Assembly: GCA_030830565.1 (NCBI GenBank)
Contig: JAURMR010000041.1
Coordinates: 62,001-126,000 of the forward strand
Length of the DNA stretch: 64,000 nucleotides
Direction: 5' to 3'
Source: Acidimicrobiales bacterium
GTDB taxonomy: Bacteria > Actinomycetota > Acidimicrobiia > Acidimicrobiales > Acidimicrobilacustridaceae
In this document: positions 1-7,707 of the stretch, piece by piece
Layout of the letters: each line of letters opens with the position of its first letter
How positions within the stretch are numbered: position 1 is the first letter of the stretch
Notes under the pieces: generated by a model
Database searches by the model: none
What the model was told of the DNA's origin: nothing
Seen by the model: the letters and a program-made list of their open reading frames with translations, nothing else
Translations under genes and position numbers: made by a program

Positions 1-482
1 CCTCCGTCGTGAGTGTCGAGAATGAGGATTGATCGACTCAAACTCCGAACGGTCCCAAAAACGAATTGGTTGTTGCGCGAAAGCGACAGGTCATCTCCAT
101 CGTCAACATGCGATGCAATAAGCGTTGGCCACGAGGTTGATTCATGGGGCGATCCGTCGCCATCAAGCCGCAGTCGTGTTGCGCAGCGCACCGAAGCAAT
201 TGCTGAAAGGCGGATGAGTGAACGACTGGTGTTGCCTGTGAGAAGCATGATGCCCCCGGTGCCGGCGATGATGATCCTGCCTCGACGTTCGGTGCCGCTT
301 GTCGTCACGAGAGACACAAATGCATTGCATTCGGCGAGGTTCACGAGTAGCCCAACGAGCGAGGCGTCTTCTGCTCGGTGTCGGTGGAGCGACCCGAAAC
401 TTGCTCGGGATCTGGCGGAATCGGCGCTTCGAGCCGAGTGCAAGAGTTGATGGAGGGCGGGATCGGAGATGGCGTCCATCAT
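1..482 (-). CDS. Hypothetical protein, Sm-like fold suspected (partial, 3' end outside window)
   Basis: The minus strand is open from an ATG at 482 (second ATG at 479) to the window edge, giving at least 160 residues with no stop. Residues 47-90 have alternating hydrophobic strands around TERRGRIIIAGTGGIML and then LSAIASV, a pattern I associate with actinobacterial Sm/LSm-like small beta-barrel domains; this is resemblance only. The gene is divergent from phoH, with 65 bp between the starts. A GGAGG lies 17 nt before the ATG, which is far, so the start is uncertain. The plus-strand reading frame in the same region is Arg/Ser-rich and looks like a shadow. The function is unknown. Confidence 0.5.
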   Translation of the reverse strand, partial: MMDAISDPALHQLLHSARSADSARSRASFGSLHRHRAEDASLVGLLVNLAECNAFVSLVTTSGTERRGRIIIAGTGGIMLLTGNTSRSLIRLSAIASVRCATRLRLDGDGSPHESTSWPTLIASHVDDGDDLSLSRNNQFVFGTVRSLSRSILILDTHDG

Positions 483-531
483 CAGATCATCGGGCTTCAG
501 CCTCCGTGGGGGATGAGCCCTCTGGCCCTTC

Positions 532-537
532 TAGGAT
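532..537 (+). promoter_or_regulatory. Putative -10 box for phoH operon
   Basis: TAGGAT lies 10 nt before the phoH ATG, and there is no Shine-Dalgarno between them. By analogy with the many TANNNT boxes close to starts in this window it would give a very short leader. I see no clear -35. Confidence 0.3.
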
Positions 538-547
538 TACGAGCCAG

Positions 548-1495
548 ATGCCCAGCACAACAGTGAACGTCCATGTCCCCGGCAACCACCTCATGACCGG
601 CCTTCTTGGCCAGCGTGATGAGTTGCTTTTGCTCATCGAAGACGCCTTTCCCGAAGCCGACGTTCATGTGCGCGGCAACGAGATCACAGTCTCGGGAGAT
701 CAGGCCGGCACTGTTGGCAAGTTGTTTGAGGAACTTGTGGTTCTTCTTCAGCAAGGGCAGGTGCTCGAGCCTGTCTCGGTTCGCCGCAGCATTGAAATGG
801 TGAAAGCCGACGAACGTCCGAGCGAGGTTCTGACGACCGATGTGTTGCGAAGTGCTCGCGGTCGTATGGTTCGACCGAAGACGAGCGGACAGAAGCGCTA
901 TATCGATGCCATCCGCAAGAACATCGTCACCTTCGGTGTTGGTCCTGCCGGTACCGGCAAGAGTTGGCTCGCCGTTGCCATGGCCGTGCAAGCACTGCAG
1001 GCCAAAGAGGTTGACCGCATCATCCTCACTCGTCCCGCGGTTGAAGCCGGCGAGCGACTCGGCTTTCTGCCTGGCGATCTCATGGCCAAGGTCGACCCGT
1101 ACCTTCGTCCGCTTTATGACGCTCTCTACGACATGCTTGATGCCGAAGGCGCGCAGCGCATGTTGGAGCGCGGAACTGTCGAAGTCGCACCGCTTGCCTT
1201 TATGCGCGGTCGAACGCTGAACGGCTCATTCATCATTCTTGATGAAGCCCAAAACACGACGCCGGAACAAATGAAAATGTTCCTCACTCGCATCGGTTTC
1301 GGTTCGAAGGTTGTGATTACGGGCGACACTACGCAGATCGATGTGCAAGGTGGTCGTAGCGGTCTTCTTGATCTTGAACCGGTGCTTTCGGGAATCGAAG
1401 GCCTTGAGTGGGTAAAGCTTTCGGCGGGGGATGTTGTGCGGCACCGCATTGTTCAGGACATCGTGAGTGCGTACGAAAACGCGCCCAAGTCGTGA
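548..1495 (+). CDS. phoH: PhoH-family ATPase
   Basis: 315-residue PhoH/PhoL-type P-loop ATPase, thought to act with YbeY in RNA metabolism. The Walker A motif GPAGTGKS is at residues 132-139 and the Walker B-like DEAQ at 232-235, followed by an N-terminal-helicase-like GDTTQID segment. An N-terminal 100-residue KH-like extension precedes the ATPase core, as in other actinobacterial PhoH proteins. The frame stays open upstream to 299, but that part is low-complexity, and family alignment by eye places the start at ATG 548. The stop overlaps the ybeY start (GTGA at 1492-1495), so the two genes are translationally coupled. The phoH-ybeY-corC-era order is a common actinobacterial operon. Confidence 0.95.
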   Translation: MPSTTVNVHVPGNHLMTGLLGQRDELLLLIEDAFPEADVHVRGNEITVSGDQAGTVGKLFEELVVLLQQGQVLEPVSVRRSIEMVKADERPSEVLTTDVLRSARGRMVRPKTSGQKRYIDAIRKNIVTFGVGPAGTGKSWLAVAMAVQALQAKEVDRIILTRPAVEAGERLGFLPGDLMAKVDPYLRPLYDALYDMLDAEGAQRMLERGTVEVAPLAFMRGRTLNGSFIILDEAQNTTPEQMKMFLTRIGFGSKVVITGDTTQIDVQGGRSGLLDLEPVLSGIEGLEWVKLSAGDVVRHRIVQDIVSAYENAPKS

Positions 1496-2073
1496 ACGAA
1501 CCTCCTCGTCGACGCCGATTGAAGCGACGCGGTCCCGCCGATGGCGTTGTCACTGTGTTCGTCTCAGACGAACAAAATGCATTGCCGATTGTTATTGAGA
1601 AGTGGCAACAACTCGCTCTCTCTGTGCTTGCCGATGAAGGCGTTGAGGGCGAAGCCGAACTTTCGGTGATGTTCGTCGATGAGGAAACAATCGGCGATCT
1701 CAACAAACGGTTCATGGAAACTGACGGCCCAACCGATGTGCTGTCGTTCCCAATCGATGGCGATCCCAATGAGCCGGGACGATGGCCCGATGCAGGTGGC
1801 CCGGGCCCTGATCGCATCGAAAACGATCCCGAGGATCTTCCACTCTTGCTCGGAGATGTCGTCATCTGCCCGTTGGTCGCCGAGCGAAACGCGCCCACGC
1901 ACGCGGGTTCTTTCGATGACGAAATAGCGCTCCTTGTTGTGCATGGCATCTTGCATCTACTTGGCATGGATCACGCAGAAGAAGCGGAGCGAACTGCGAT
2001 GCAAGCTCGTGAACGAGAGCTTTTGGCGGCCCACTACGGCCCGCTTGCCGCTGATCCATGGTCGGGCATCTGA
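1492..2073 (+). CDS. ybeY: Endoribonuclease YbeY (rRNA maturation factor)
   Basis: 193-residue metal-dependent endoribonuclease used in 16S rRNA 3'-end maturation and ribosome quality control. The zinc-binding signature HGILHLLGMDH is at residues 151-161, the family's H-G-x-L-H-L-x-G-x-D-H pattern, so all three histidine ligands are present. TDVLSFP (81-87) is the other conserved block. The GTG start overlaps the phoH stop. A basic N-terminal stretch (about 18 residues) precedes the family core, so a slightly later start cannot be excluded. The 3' end overlaps the next gene by 16 bp, showing tight operon packing. Confidence 0.94.
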   Translation: MNEPPRRRRLKRRGPADGVVTVFVSDEQNALPIVIEKWQQLALSVLADEGVEGEAELSVMFVDEETIGDLNKRFMETDGPTDVLSFPIDGDPNEPGRWPDAGGPGPDRIENDPEDLPLLLGDVVICPLVAERNAPTHAGSFDDEIALLVVHGILHLLGMDHAEEAERTAMQARERELLAAHYGPLAADPWSGI

Positions 2074-3344
2074 CCGTGTTGGCGGCAACGTTCTCTTCTG
2101 CTGACGGATGGATGCTTTTCGCAATCGTCGTCCTCTTGGTTATTTCGATCTTTCTATCGTTGGCCGAAACCGCATTGACTCGTATGACCGTGTCAAAGGC
2201 CCAGGCGCTTAGCGAACGAGGCGGGTTCGGATCGAAGCGGATTTTGCGACTTGTGGCTCATCCTGAAGAGTTCCTCAATGTCGTGCTCTTGGTTGTGCTT
2301 GTCTGTCAACTCGTTCAAGCAACTCTCGTTGGTTTGGTTGCCGACAGCCTGTTTGGTCCGTGGGGCCTCGTACTCGCGACATTCATCAACGTTGTCGTTG
2401 TCTTCGTGGTTGCGGAAGCGATTCCAAAAACATGGGCAGTGCAAAACACTGAACGAGCCTCACGCATTGCTGCTCCCGTTGTTTGGTGGATGACTCGGTT
2501 CTGGCCATTCCGCCTCATTGCGCAAGCTCTTATCGGTCTCACGAATGTGATCATCCCGGGTAAAGGGCTGAAACAAGGTCCGTTCGTCTCTGAAGAAGAG
2601 ATTTTGGCCTTGGCCGATCAGGCCGTTTCAGCCGACATCCTTGAAGAAGAAGAACGTGAACTCATCGAACAGGTCATCGAGTTCGGCGACACGATTTGTC
2701 GCGAAGTGATGGTTCCTCGTCCTGACATGTTGGCGCTGTCGAATTCGCTCACGGTCGCCGAAGTTCTTGAGGCTGCACTTGCTGCTGGTCGCAGTCGAGT
2801 CCCCGTTTTTGGTGAAGGAATCGACGATGTCACTGGAATCGCCTACGTGAAGGACCTTGTGCGCGCTTCTCGAGCAGGACGTGATGATGTCGGAGTCTTC
2901 CGATTCGCCCGGCGCGCGTATTTCGTTCCTGAGACGAAGCGCATTTCTGAACTGCTTTCGGAAATGAAAGTCCGCAAAGCGCATATGGCAATTGTTATTG
3001 ATGAATATGGCGGCACTGCCGGTTTGGTGACACTCGAGGATCTCATTGAGGAACTCGTTGGCGAAATCGTTGACGAATTCGATTACGAAGATGCGATGGT
3101 GGAGCGACTTCCTGGTGGAGCGCTGCGAGTGCAAGCTCGAATGTCCATCGATGAAGTGAGTTCGCTTGTGGGTGCAGAGTTCCCGGAAGGGGACTGGGAC
3201 ACAATTGGTGGTCTTATGTTTCACCTCCTCGGTCACGTACCGTTCGAAGGTGAAAGTGCAACCGAAGGCGAGTTCCGTCTTCGCGCAGAACAGGTGAAGG
3301 GTCGTCGAATCGGCATGGTGAGGATCGAGCGGTTGTCCCAGTGA
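2058..3344 (+). CDS. Hemolysin C/CorC-type membrane protein with CBS pair
   Basis: 428-residue CNNM/CorC-family membrane protein. The N-terminal DUF21 region (about residues 1-190) has four hydrophobic segments starting at 18-40. A CBS-domain pair follows at about 205-330 (EVMVPRPDML marks its beginning), then a C-terminal transporter-associated (CorC_HlyC) domain at about 345-425. Family members are linked to divalent-cation (magnesium, cobalt) transport or its regulation. In actinobacteria this gene sits between ybeY and era, as here. ATG 2058 lies inside the ybeY 3' end (16 bp overlap), and the stop overlaps the era GTG. The transported ion cannot be decided from sequence alone. Confidence 0.9.
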   Translation: MVGHLTVLAATFSSADGWMLFAIVVLLVISIFLSLAETALTRMTVSKAQALSERGGFGSKRILRLVAHPEEFLNVVLLVVLVCQLVQATLVGLVADSLFGPWGLVLATFINVVVVFVVAEAIPKTWAVQNTERASRIAAPVVWWMTRFWPFRLIAQALIGLTNVIIPGKGLKQGPFVSEEEILALADQAVSADILEEEERELIEQVIEFGDTICREVMVPRPDMLALSNSLTVAEVLEAALAAGRSRVPVFGEGIDDVTGIAYVKDLVRASRAGRDDVGVFRFARRAYFVPETKRISELLSEMKVRKAHMAIVIDEYGGTAGLVTLEDLIEELVGEIVDEFDYEDAMVERLPGGALRVQARMSIDEVSSLVGAEFPEGDWDTIGGLMFHLLGHVPFEGESATEGEFRLRAEQVKGRRIGMVRIERLSQ

Positions 3345-4180
3345 AGTCCGGTTTCGTCTCCATCGTCGGCCGGCCCAATGTGGGCAAGTCGACACTCCTC
3401 AACGCCATTCTGGGCCAGAAGGTCGCAATCACTTCTGACAAACCGCAAACTACTCGCACGCAGATTCGTGGCGTCTTGAACCGCCCCGACACCCAAATTG
3501 TGTTCGTTGATACCCCGGGCATTCATCGACCGCGAACGTTGTTGGGCGAACGTCTGAACAAGTCGGCATCAGAAATGACCAGTGGTGTCGATGTTGTGTG
3601 TCTTGTCGTCGATGCCACCGCGCCGATTGGACCTGGCGATCGTTTTGTTGCGGAGAAGGTTCCGTCGAACGCCATCGTCGTCGTGAACAAGACCGACCTT
3701 GCATCGCCGGACGACGTGCTCGCTCAATTGGCTCGCGCGGCGGAGCAGATTGATGTGTCTGCGTACTTCCCGGTTTCGGCTGTTACCGGCAAGGGTGTTG
3801 ACAAGTTGGTGGCCGAGATCGTTTCGCGCCTCCCTGAAGGGCCGCTTTGGTATCCCGACGACATGGTCACTGATGTTCCCGAAGCATTCTGGGTTGCCGA
3901 GTTAGTACGTGAGCAACTTCTGGCGGTCACAAACGATGAACTTCCGCATTCAATTGCAACGCGAGTCGTGGAATGGGAATGGCCGCGTATTCGGTGCGAG
4001 ATTCTCGTTGAGCGCGAATCACAAAAGGGCATCGTGATCGGGCACAAGGGTTCGGTGCTCAAGAAGGTCGGTATCGCCGTTCGCGAGCAATTGCCTGAAG
4101 GGGCCTATCTCGAACTCTTTGTGAAGGTCGACAAGGACTGGCAGCGCAAAGCTGGAGCACTCGACCGTTTGGGCTTCTGA
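3341..4180 (+). CDS. era: GTPase Era
   Basis: 279-residue Ras-like GTPase with a C-terminal KH RNA-binding domain; it binds the 3' end of 16S rRNA during 30S assembly. G1 is GRPNVGKS (10-17), G3 is DTPG (57-60) and G4 is NKTD (116-119), with SAVTG as the G5 region near 146. The KH domain has the GHKG loop at about 234-237. The GTG start overlaps the upstream stop in a GTGA junction, and the frame begins directly with the beta-strand leading to the P-loop. Era closes the phoH-ybeY-corC-era operon; the converging dinG-like gene ends 9 bp downstream. Confidence 0.96.
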   Translation: MKSGFVSIVGRPNVGKSTLLNAILGQKVAITSDKPQTTRTQIRGVLNRPDTQIVFVDTPGIHRPRTLLGERLNKSASEMTSGVDVVCLVVDATAPIGPGDRFVAEKVPSNAIVVVNKTDLASPDDVLAQLARAAEQIDVSAYFPVSAVTGKGVDKLVAEIVSRLPEGPLWYPDDMVTDVPEAFWVAELVREQLLAVTNDELPHSIATRVVEWEWPRIRCEILVERESQKGIVIGHKGSVLKKVGIAVREQLPEGAYLELFVKVDKDWQRKAGALDRLGF

Positions 4181-4189
4181 ACGTCTGAA

Positions 4190-6094
4190 TCAGTCGTTCT
4201 CGTTGAGGCCCGCAAGGAAGGCTTCAACCTCGGCTCGGTCCTTGGTTCGCTTCATCGGCGGAAGCGAGTTCACGAAATCCCATCGGTAACTCGCCTTTGC
4301 CATGCGGGGATCAAAGACCGCAACGACGCCTTTATCGCTCGTGCTGCGAATTAATCGCCCTGCGCCTTGAGCCAGAAGTGTTGTGGCTCGCGGAATGTCG
4401 ACAACTTTGAATGCATCGGCCCGTGCGCGTTCGCGACGAGCCTGCAAAAGCGGATCATCGGGGCGGGGAAACGGAAGCCGGTCAATAGTGACGAGGCTGA
4501 GGGTTGCGCCCGGAACGTCGACGCCTTGCCAAAAGCCCATGGTCGCGAACAGGCAGGATGCGGGATCATCAGTGAATCGTTCGATGAGCGCAGGCTTTGG
4601 ATAATCGTCCTGGCCCAGGATAGGAACATCAACGCGTTCACGTAGCGCTTCAACTGCGAGGTTGAGAGCCCGGTAACTAGTGAATAGCGCCATTGTTCGT
4701 CCACCCGCTGCGGTGATGAGCGCTTCAAGTTCATCGTGCATTGCGTCATCGAAGGTGGCACTGCGTGGATCAGGCATATGGGCAGCGCAATAGAGAAGCG
4801 CCTGTTCGGGGTAGTCGAACGGACTTTCAACATCAACACGTTCGAAGCGTGTGTCGGGAATACCGAGTTGAAGGGGAATGGCAACAGGCAGCGTTGCGCT
4901 CGTGAGCACTGCAGTTGTTTGAGTCCACAATGTTTCATCGAGCAGTTCACCAACATCGATGGGAGCGATACGGAGCACAGGAAACTCCTCGCTTCCTTCA
5001 ATCCACGCAACTTCACTCGCTCGAATCTCCTGACACGAGTTGATGTCGTCAATTAACGAGGTTGCGGCCTGCATCGCTCGCTGTTTGCGAGCGGTGACAT
5101 CGCCTTTACTTTCATCGGGGATAGCACGAAGCGCGGTCATCGCTTTGTCGATGCGGGCTCGGGCAAGTGTCAGAATCCGCGCCGGTTCGCCATCGAGCTG
5201 CCCGCGAATGCGTCGGCCCCGTTCTTCAGTGAGCGAATCACGCCACATTGATCCGATTTCATCCACATCGCGCACAATGTCTGGATCGGCGATGATTGCC
5301 GCAATGTTGCGTGCAAGGGTAGTGAAACGACCAGCAGTGATTTCGACACCAGACGTTGCCGCGACAATGTCTTCTAACTGGTGAGCTTCATCAATGATGA
5401 CGACTTCGTGTTCGGGAAGCACAGCACCGTGAGTCGCGAGGTGCAGTCCATAGAGATGAAGATTCACGACTACGACGTCAGCATCTGACGCTGCGCGACG
5501 GGCGCGCTCAGTGAAGCAGTCGTCGCCCTTTGGACACTTTGAAGCGCCGGGGCATTCGCGTGGCCCGACACTGACCGCAGCCCACGCTCGCGGTGAGGGC
5601 TCACTACTCAGTTCGGATCGGTCTCCAGTGAGCGAGATCGTTGACCACCGAGCGAGCGCTGCTATTTCTTCCGACGGCGGTTTTGGCCCACCGATCTCAA
5701 GCGCGAGTTGTTCTGTGCCGTCAGCTTCAAGTTCTCGCACTCGTTGCAAACAGATGTAGTTGGATCGACCTTTGAGAACCGCAAAGGTGAACGAGTGATC
5801 AAGATGCTCTGAAAGGAACGGGAGATCCTTTGTCGCGAGCTGGTCCTGCAGCGTCTTGGTTGCGGTGGCGACAACGACTCGACGGCCCGAGATGATGCAG
5901 GGAACGAGGTAGGCGAAGGTTTTTCCCGTGCCGGTTCCGGCTTCAACAACGAGATGATCGCCTTCGACGATGGAACGGGCGACGGCCTCGGCCATTTCGA
6001 TCTGCCCGGCACGTTGTTCGCCCGCTGGCAATTGGGCGGTGATCTGCTCGAGGGCCTCGCGGGTGTTAGCGACAAGTCGGTCGGCGGCACCCAT
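4190..6094 (-). CDS. dinG: ATP-dependent DNA helicase, DinG/XPD family
   Basis: 634-residue superfamily 2 helicase of the DinG/YoaA (XPD-like, 5'-3') type acting on damaged or structured DNA. From ATG 6094: Walker A AGTGTGKT near residue 48, a four-cysteine Fe-S region (NYIC, REC, SKC, DDC at about 118-203), DEAH box IIDEAHQLED near 235, and C-terminal helicase motifs TSATL, WQGVDVPG and QGAGRLIRS. The frame continues upstream to 6601, but there it runs antisense to uppS and is rejected. The gene is divergent from uppS. A TACCAT box on the minus strand (6109-6104) sits 9 nt before the start with no Shine-Dalgarno, consistent with a nearly leaderless transcript. Confidence 0.92.
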   Translation of the reverse strand: MGAADRLVANTREALEQITAQLPAGEQRAGQIEMAEAVARSIVEGDHLVVEAGTGTGKTFAYLVPCIISGRRVVVATATKTLQDQLATKDLPFLSEHLDHSFTFAVLKGRSNYICLQRVRELEADGTEQLALEIGGPKPPSEEIAALARWSTISLTGDRSELSSEPSPRAWAAVSVGPRECPGASKCPKGDDCFTERARRAASDADVVVVNLHLYGLHLATHGAVLPEHEVVIIDEAHQLEDIVAATSGVEITAGRFTTLARNIAAIIADPDIVRDVDEIGSMWRDSLTEERGRRIRGQLDGEPARILTLARARIDKAMTALRAIPDESKGDVTARKQRAMQAATSLIDDINSCQEIRASEVAWIEGSEEFPVLRIAPIDVGELLDETLWTQTTAVLTSATLPVAIPLQLGIPDTRFERVDVESPFDYPEQALLYCAAHMPDPRSATFDDAMHDELEALITAAGGRTMALFTSYRALNLAVEALRERVDVPILGQDDYPKPALIERFTDDPASCLFATMGFWQGVDVPGATLSLVTIDRLPFPRPDDPLLQARRERARADAFKVVDIPRATTLLAQGAGRLIRSTSDKGVVAVFDPRMAKASYRWDFVNSLPPMKRTKDRAEVEAFLAGLNEND

Positions 6095-6103
6095 GAGACG
6101 ACG

Positions 6104-6109
6104 ATGGTA
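6104..6109 (-). promoter_or_regulatory. Putative -10 box for dinG
   Basis: On the minus strand TACCAT ends 9 nt before the dinG ATG. It is antisense to ATGGTA, which would be the alternative uppS start codon. I see no -35 consensus. Confidence 0.35.
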
Positions 6110-6132
6110 CCGGCGTCGCCGCAGGTCGGCGG

Positions 6133-6138
6133 TAACGT
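6133..6138 (+). promoter_or_regulatory. Putative -10 box for leaderless uppS
   Basis: TAACGT is followed by 7 nt and then GTG 6146. The same spacing recurs before at least seven other starts in this window, so this favours GTG 6146 over ATG 6104 as the uppS start. Confidence 0.45.
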
Positions 6139-6145
6139 CGCATCC

Positions 6146-6871
6146 GTGGACATCCCCGGTATCGACCCATCGCGCATCCCCGTGCACATCGCTGCAGTGA
6201 TGGATGGCAATGGTCGTTGGGCAACAAGTCGGGGTCTCAAGCGCACCGATGGTCACTCTGCGGGAGAGGAAGCTCTCTTCGACACGGTTGAAGGAGCACT
6301 CGAACTCGGCGTGAAATGGCTCACGGTCTATGCCTTCTCTACCGAGAATTGGCGTCGGCCGGCCGACGAGGTTCGTTTCCTTATGGGCTTCAACGAATCT
6401 CTCCTCGTTCGGCGCCGCGATGAGCTGAACGATCGTGACGTGCGCATGCGCTTCATTGGTCGCCGCGATTGGCGAGTTCCGAAGCGTTTGCTTCGTCGCA
6501 TGGACGAATCGGTCGAACTCACCAAGAACAACCGCACCCTGACGTTCACCATTGCGTTCAACTACGGCGGCCGGGCAGAAATCGTCGATGCCGTCAAGCA
6601 ACTTGTGGCGGAAGGTGTGCCTGCCGAAAAGATTGACGAGAAGGCGATCGCCAAGCGTTTATACGATCCCCAAATGCCAGATCCTGATCTCGTCGTTCGA
6701 ACCTCTGGCGAGTACCGCACCTCAAATTTCCTTATGTGGGAAGCGGCCTATAGCGAATTGGTCTTCACCGAAACGCTGTGGCCCGACTTCCGTCGCGAGA
6801 ATCTTTTCGACGCTGTGCGCGAATACCAGGCGCGCGACCGTCGATTCGGTGGCCTGAGCCCCGAAGCCTGA
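6146..6871 (+). CDS. uppS: Isoprenyl (undecaprenyl) diphosphate synthase
   Basis: cis-Prenyltransferase that builds the polyprenyl diphosphate carrier lipid for peptidoglycan and other glycans. VMDGNGRWA near residue 16 holds the catalytic Asp; YAFSTENW, FNYGGR and RTSGEYRTSNF are the other family blocks. The last usually reads SGEQR, so Tyr for Gln is a small deviation. I choose GTG 6146 (241 residues) because a TANNNT box lies exactly 7 nt upstream; ATG 6104 (255 residues) is the alternative and would leave only 9 bp to the divergent dinG start. recO follows after 12 bp. Cis-prenyltransferases of different chain length share these motifs, so product length is not resolved. Confidence 0.92.
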   Translation: MDIPGIDPSRIPVHIAAVMDGNGRWATSRGLKRTDGHSAGEEALFDTVEGALELGVKWLTVYAFSTENWRRPADEVRFLMGFNESLLVRRRDELNDRDVRMRFIGRRDWRVPKRLLRRMDESVELTKNNRTLTFTIAFNYGGRAEIVDAVKQLVAEGVPAEKIDEKAIAKRLYDPQMPDPDLVVRTSGEYRTSNFLMWEAAYSELVFTETLWPDFRRENLFDAVREYQARDRRFGGLSPEA

Positions 6872-6883
6872 TCGGTCTGCCGC

Positions 6884-7621
6884 ATGGGGAAGGGCACGAT
6901 CCATCGCGATGAAGGGATCGTGCTGCGCACCTACAAACTTGGTGAAGCCGACCGCATTGTGGTCTTCCTTACGAAAGCCCGCGGCAAAGTTCGAGCAGTC
7001 GCAAAAGGTGTTCGCAAGACGAAGTCCAAGTTTGGGTCGCGGCTCGAACCAATGAGCCATTGCACGCTGCAGTTCTATGAAGGTCGCGAGCTTGACATCG
7101 TCACGCAGGCAGAAAGCATCGATAACTTCCGTGCCGTACGTGAAGACCTCGATCGCATCGGTCGTGGCGTGTCCATGCTTGAAGTCGCCGATCAGTTAGC
7201 GCAGGAAGGTGAGGTGAACCCTCAGCTGTATCGGATGTTGCTTGGGGCACTGCGCACTCTCGAAACTTCAACCTCGCCACTAGTGACACCGGCGTTCTAT
7301 TGGAAGGTGCTCGCACTCGAGGGATATCGCCCAGAGGTTGAGGTCTGCGTTCAGTGCGGTGCTGATGACACACCGCTCGTGGCATTCGATGTCGAAAGCG
7401 GGGGATTGCTCTGTCGGACGTGCCGGCGGGGGACTCCCGTATCGGCCGACGCTGTCGTGATGATGCGCCAGATCCTTGGCGGGGGACTCAACGATGCTTT
7501 GGCCTCTGGTGAAGAACCCGAGGCTGCCGGAGTTGTCCACGAGGTTGATCAGTTGGCGACCCGCGCCGTCGAACATCATCTCGAACGCCGTCTCCGATCC
7601 GTAAACGTGCTTGATCACTGA
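6884..7621 (+). CDS. recO: DNA repair protein RecO
   Basis: 245-residue RecO, the mediator that loads RecA with RecR at gaps in the RecFOR pathway. The N-terminal OB-fold (residues 1-80) begins DEGIVLRTYKLGEADRI, typical of the family. The central helical region is followed by a zinc finger, CVQC then CRTC about 22 residues later (roughly 155-180), present in many but not all RecO proteins. It lies 12 bp after uppS; the uppS-recO order is widespread in actinobacteria. ATG 6884 is the obvious start. Confidence 0.93.
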   Translation: MGKGTIHRDEGIVLRTYKLGEADRIVVFLTKARGKVRAVAKGVRKTKSKFGSRLEPMSHCTLQFYEGRELDIVTQAESIDNFRAVREDLDRIGRGVSMLEVADQLAQEGEVNPQLYRMLLGALRTLETSTSPLVTPAFYWKVLALEGYRPEVEVCVQCGADDTPLVAFDVESGGLLCRTCRRGTPVSADAVVMMRQILGGGLNDALASGEEPEAAGVVHEVDQLATRAVEHHLERRLRSVNVLDH

Positions 7622-7707
7622 CCGGGATTCCTCTGCGGTGAGGCGCATACGCCCGCCTGCCCCTGATACCTTCGCCCCTTCGAAGTTCGCTTACTCCGGG
7701 GGACGAC

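Noticed and set aside
13-450. Plus-strand frame of 145 codons at the window start
   Set aside because: It is Arg/Ser-rich without family features; the opposite strand reads as a more natural protein.
2628-3395. 255-codon minus-strand frame opposite the CorC-type gene
   Set aside because: Antisense shadow of a recognised gene; no domain and no sensible start.
6095-6601. N-terminal extension of dinG to 803 residues
   Set aside because: The added 169 residues are antisense to uppS and lack helicase-family similarity.
7645-7660. GGCG-CATA-CGCC hairpin after recO as a terminator
   Set aside because: A 4-bp stem with no T run is too weak to call.
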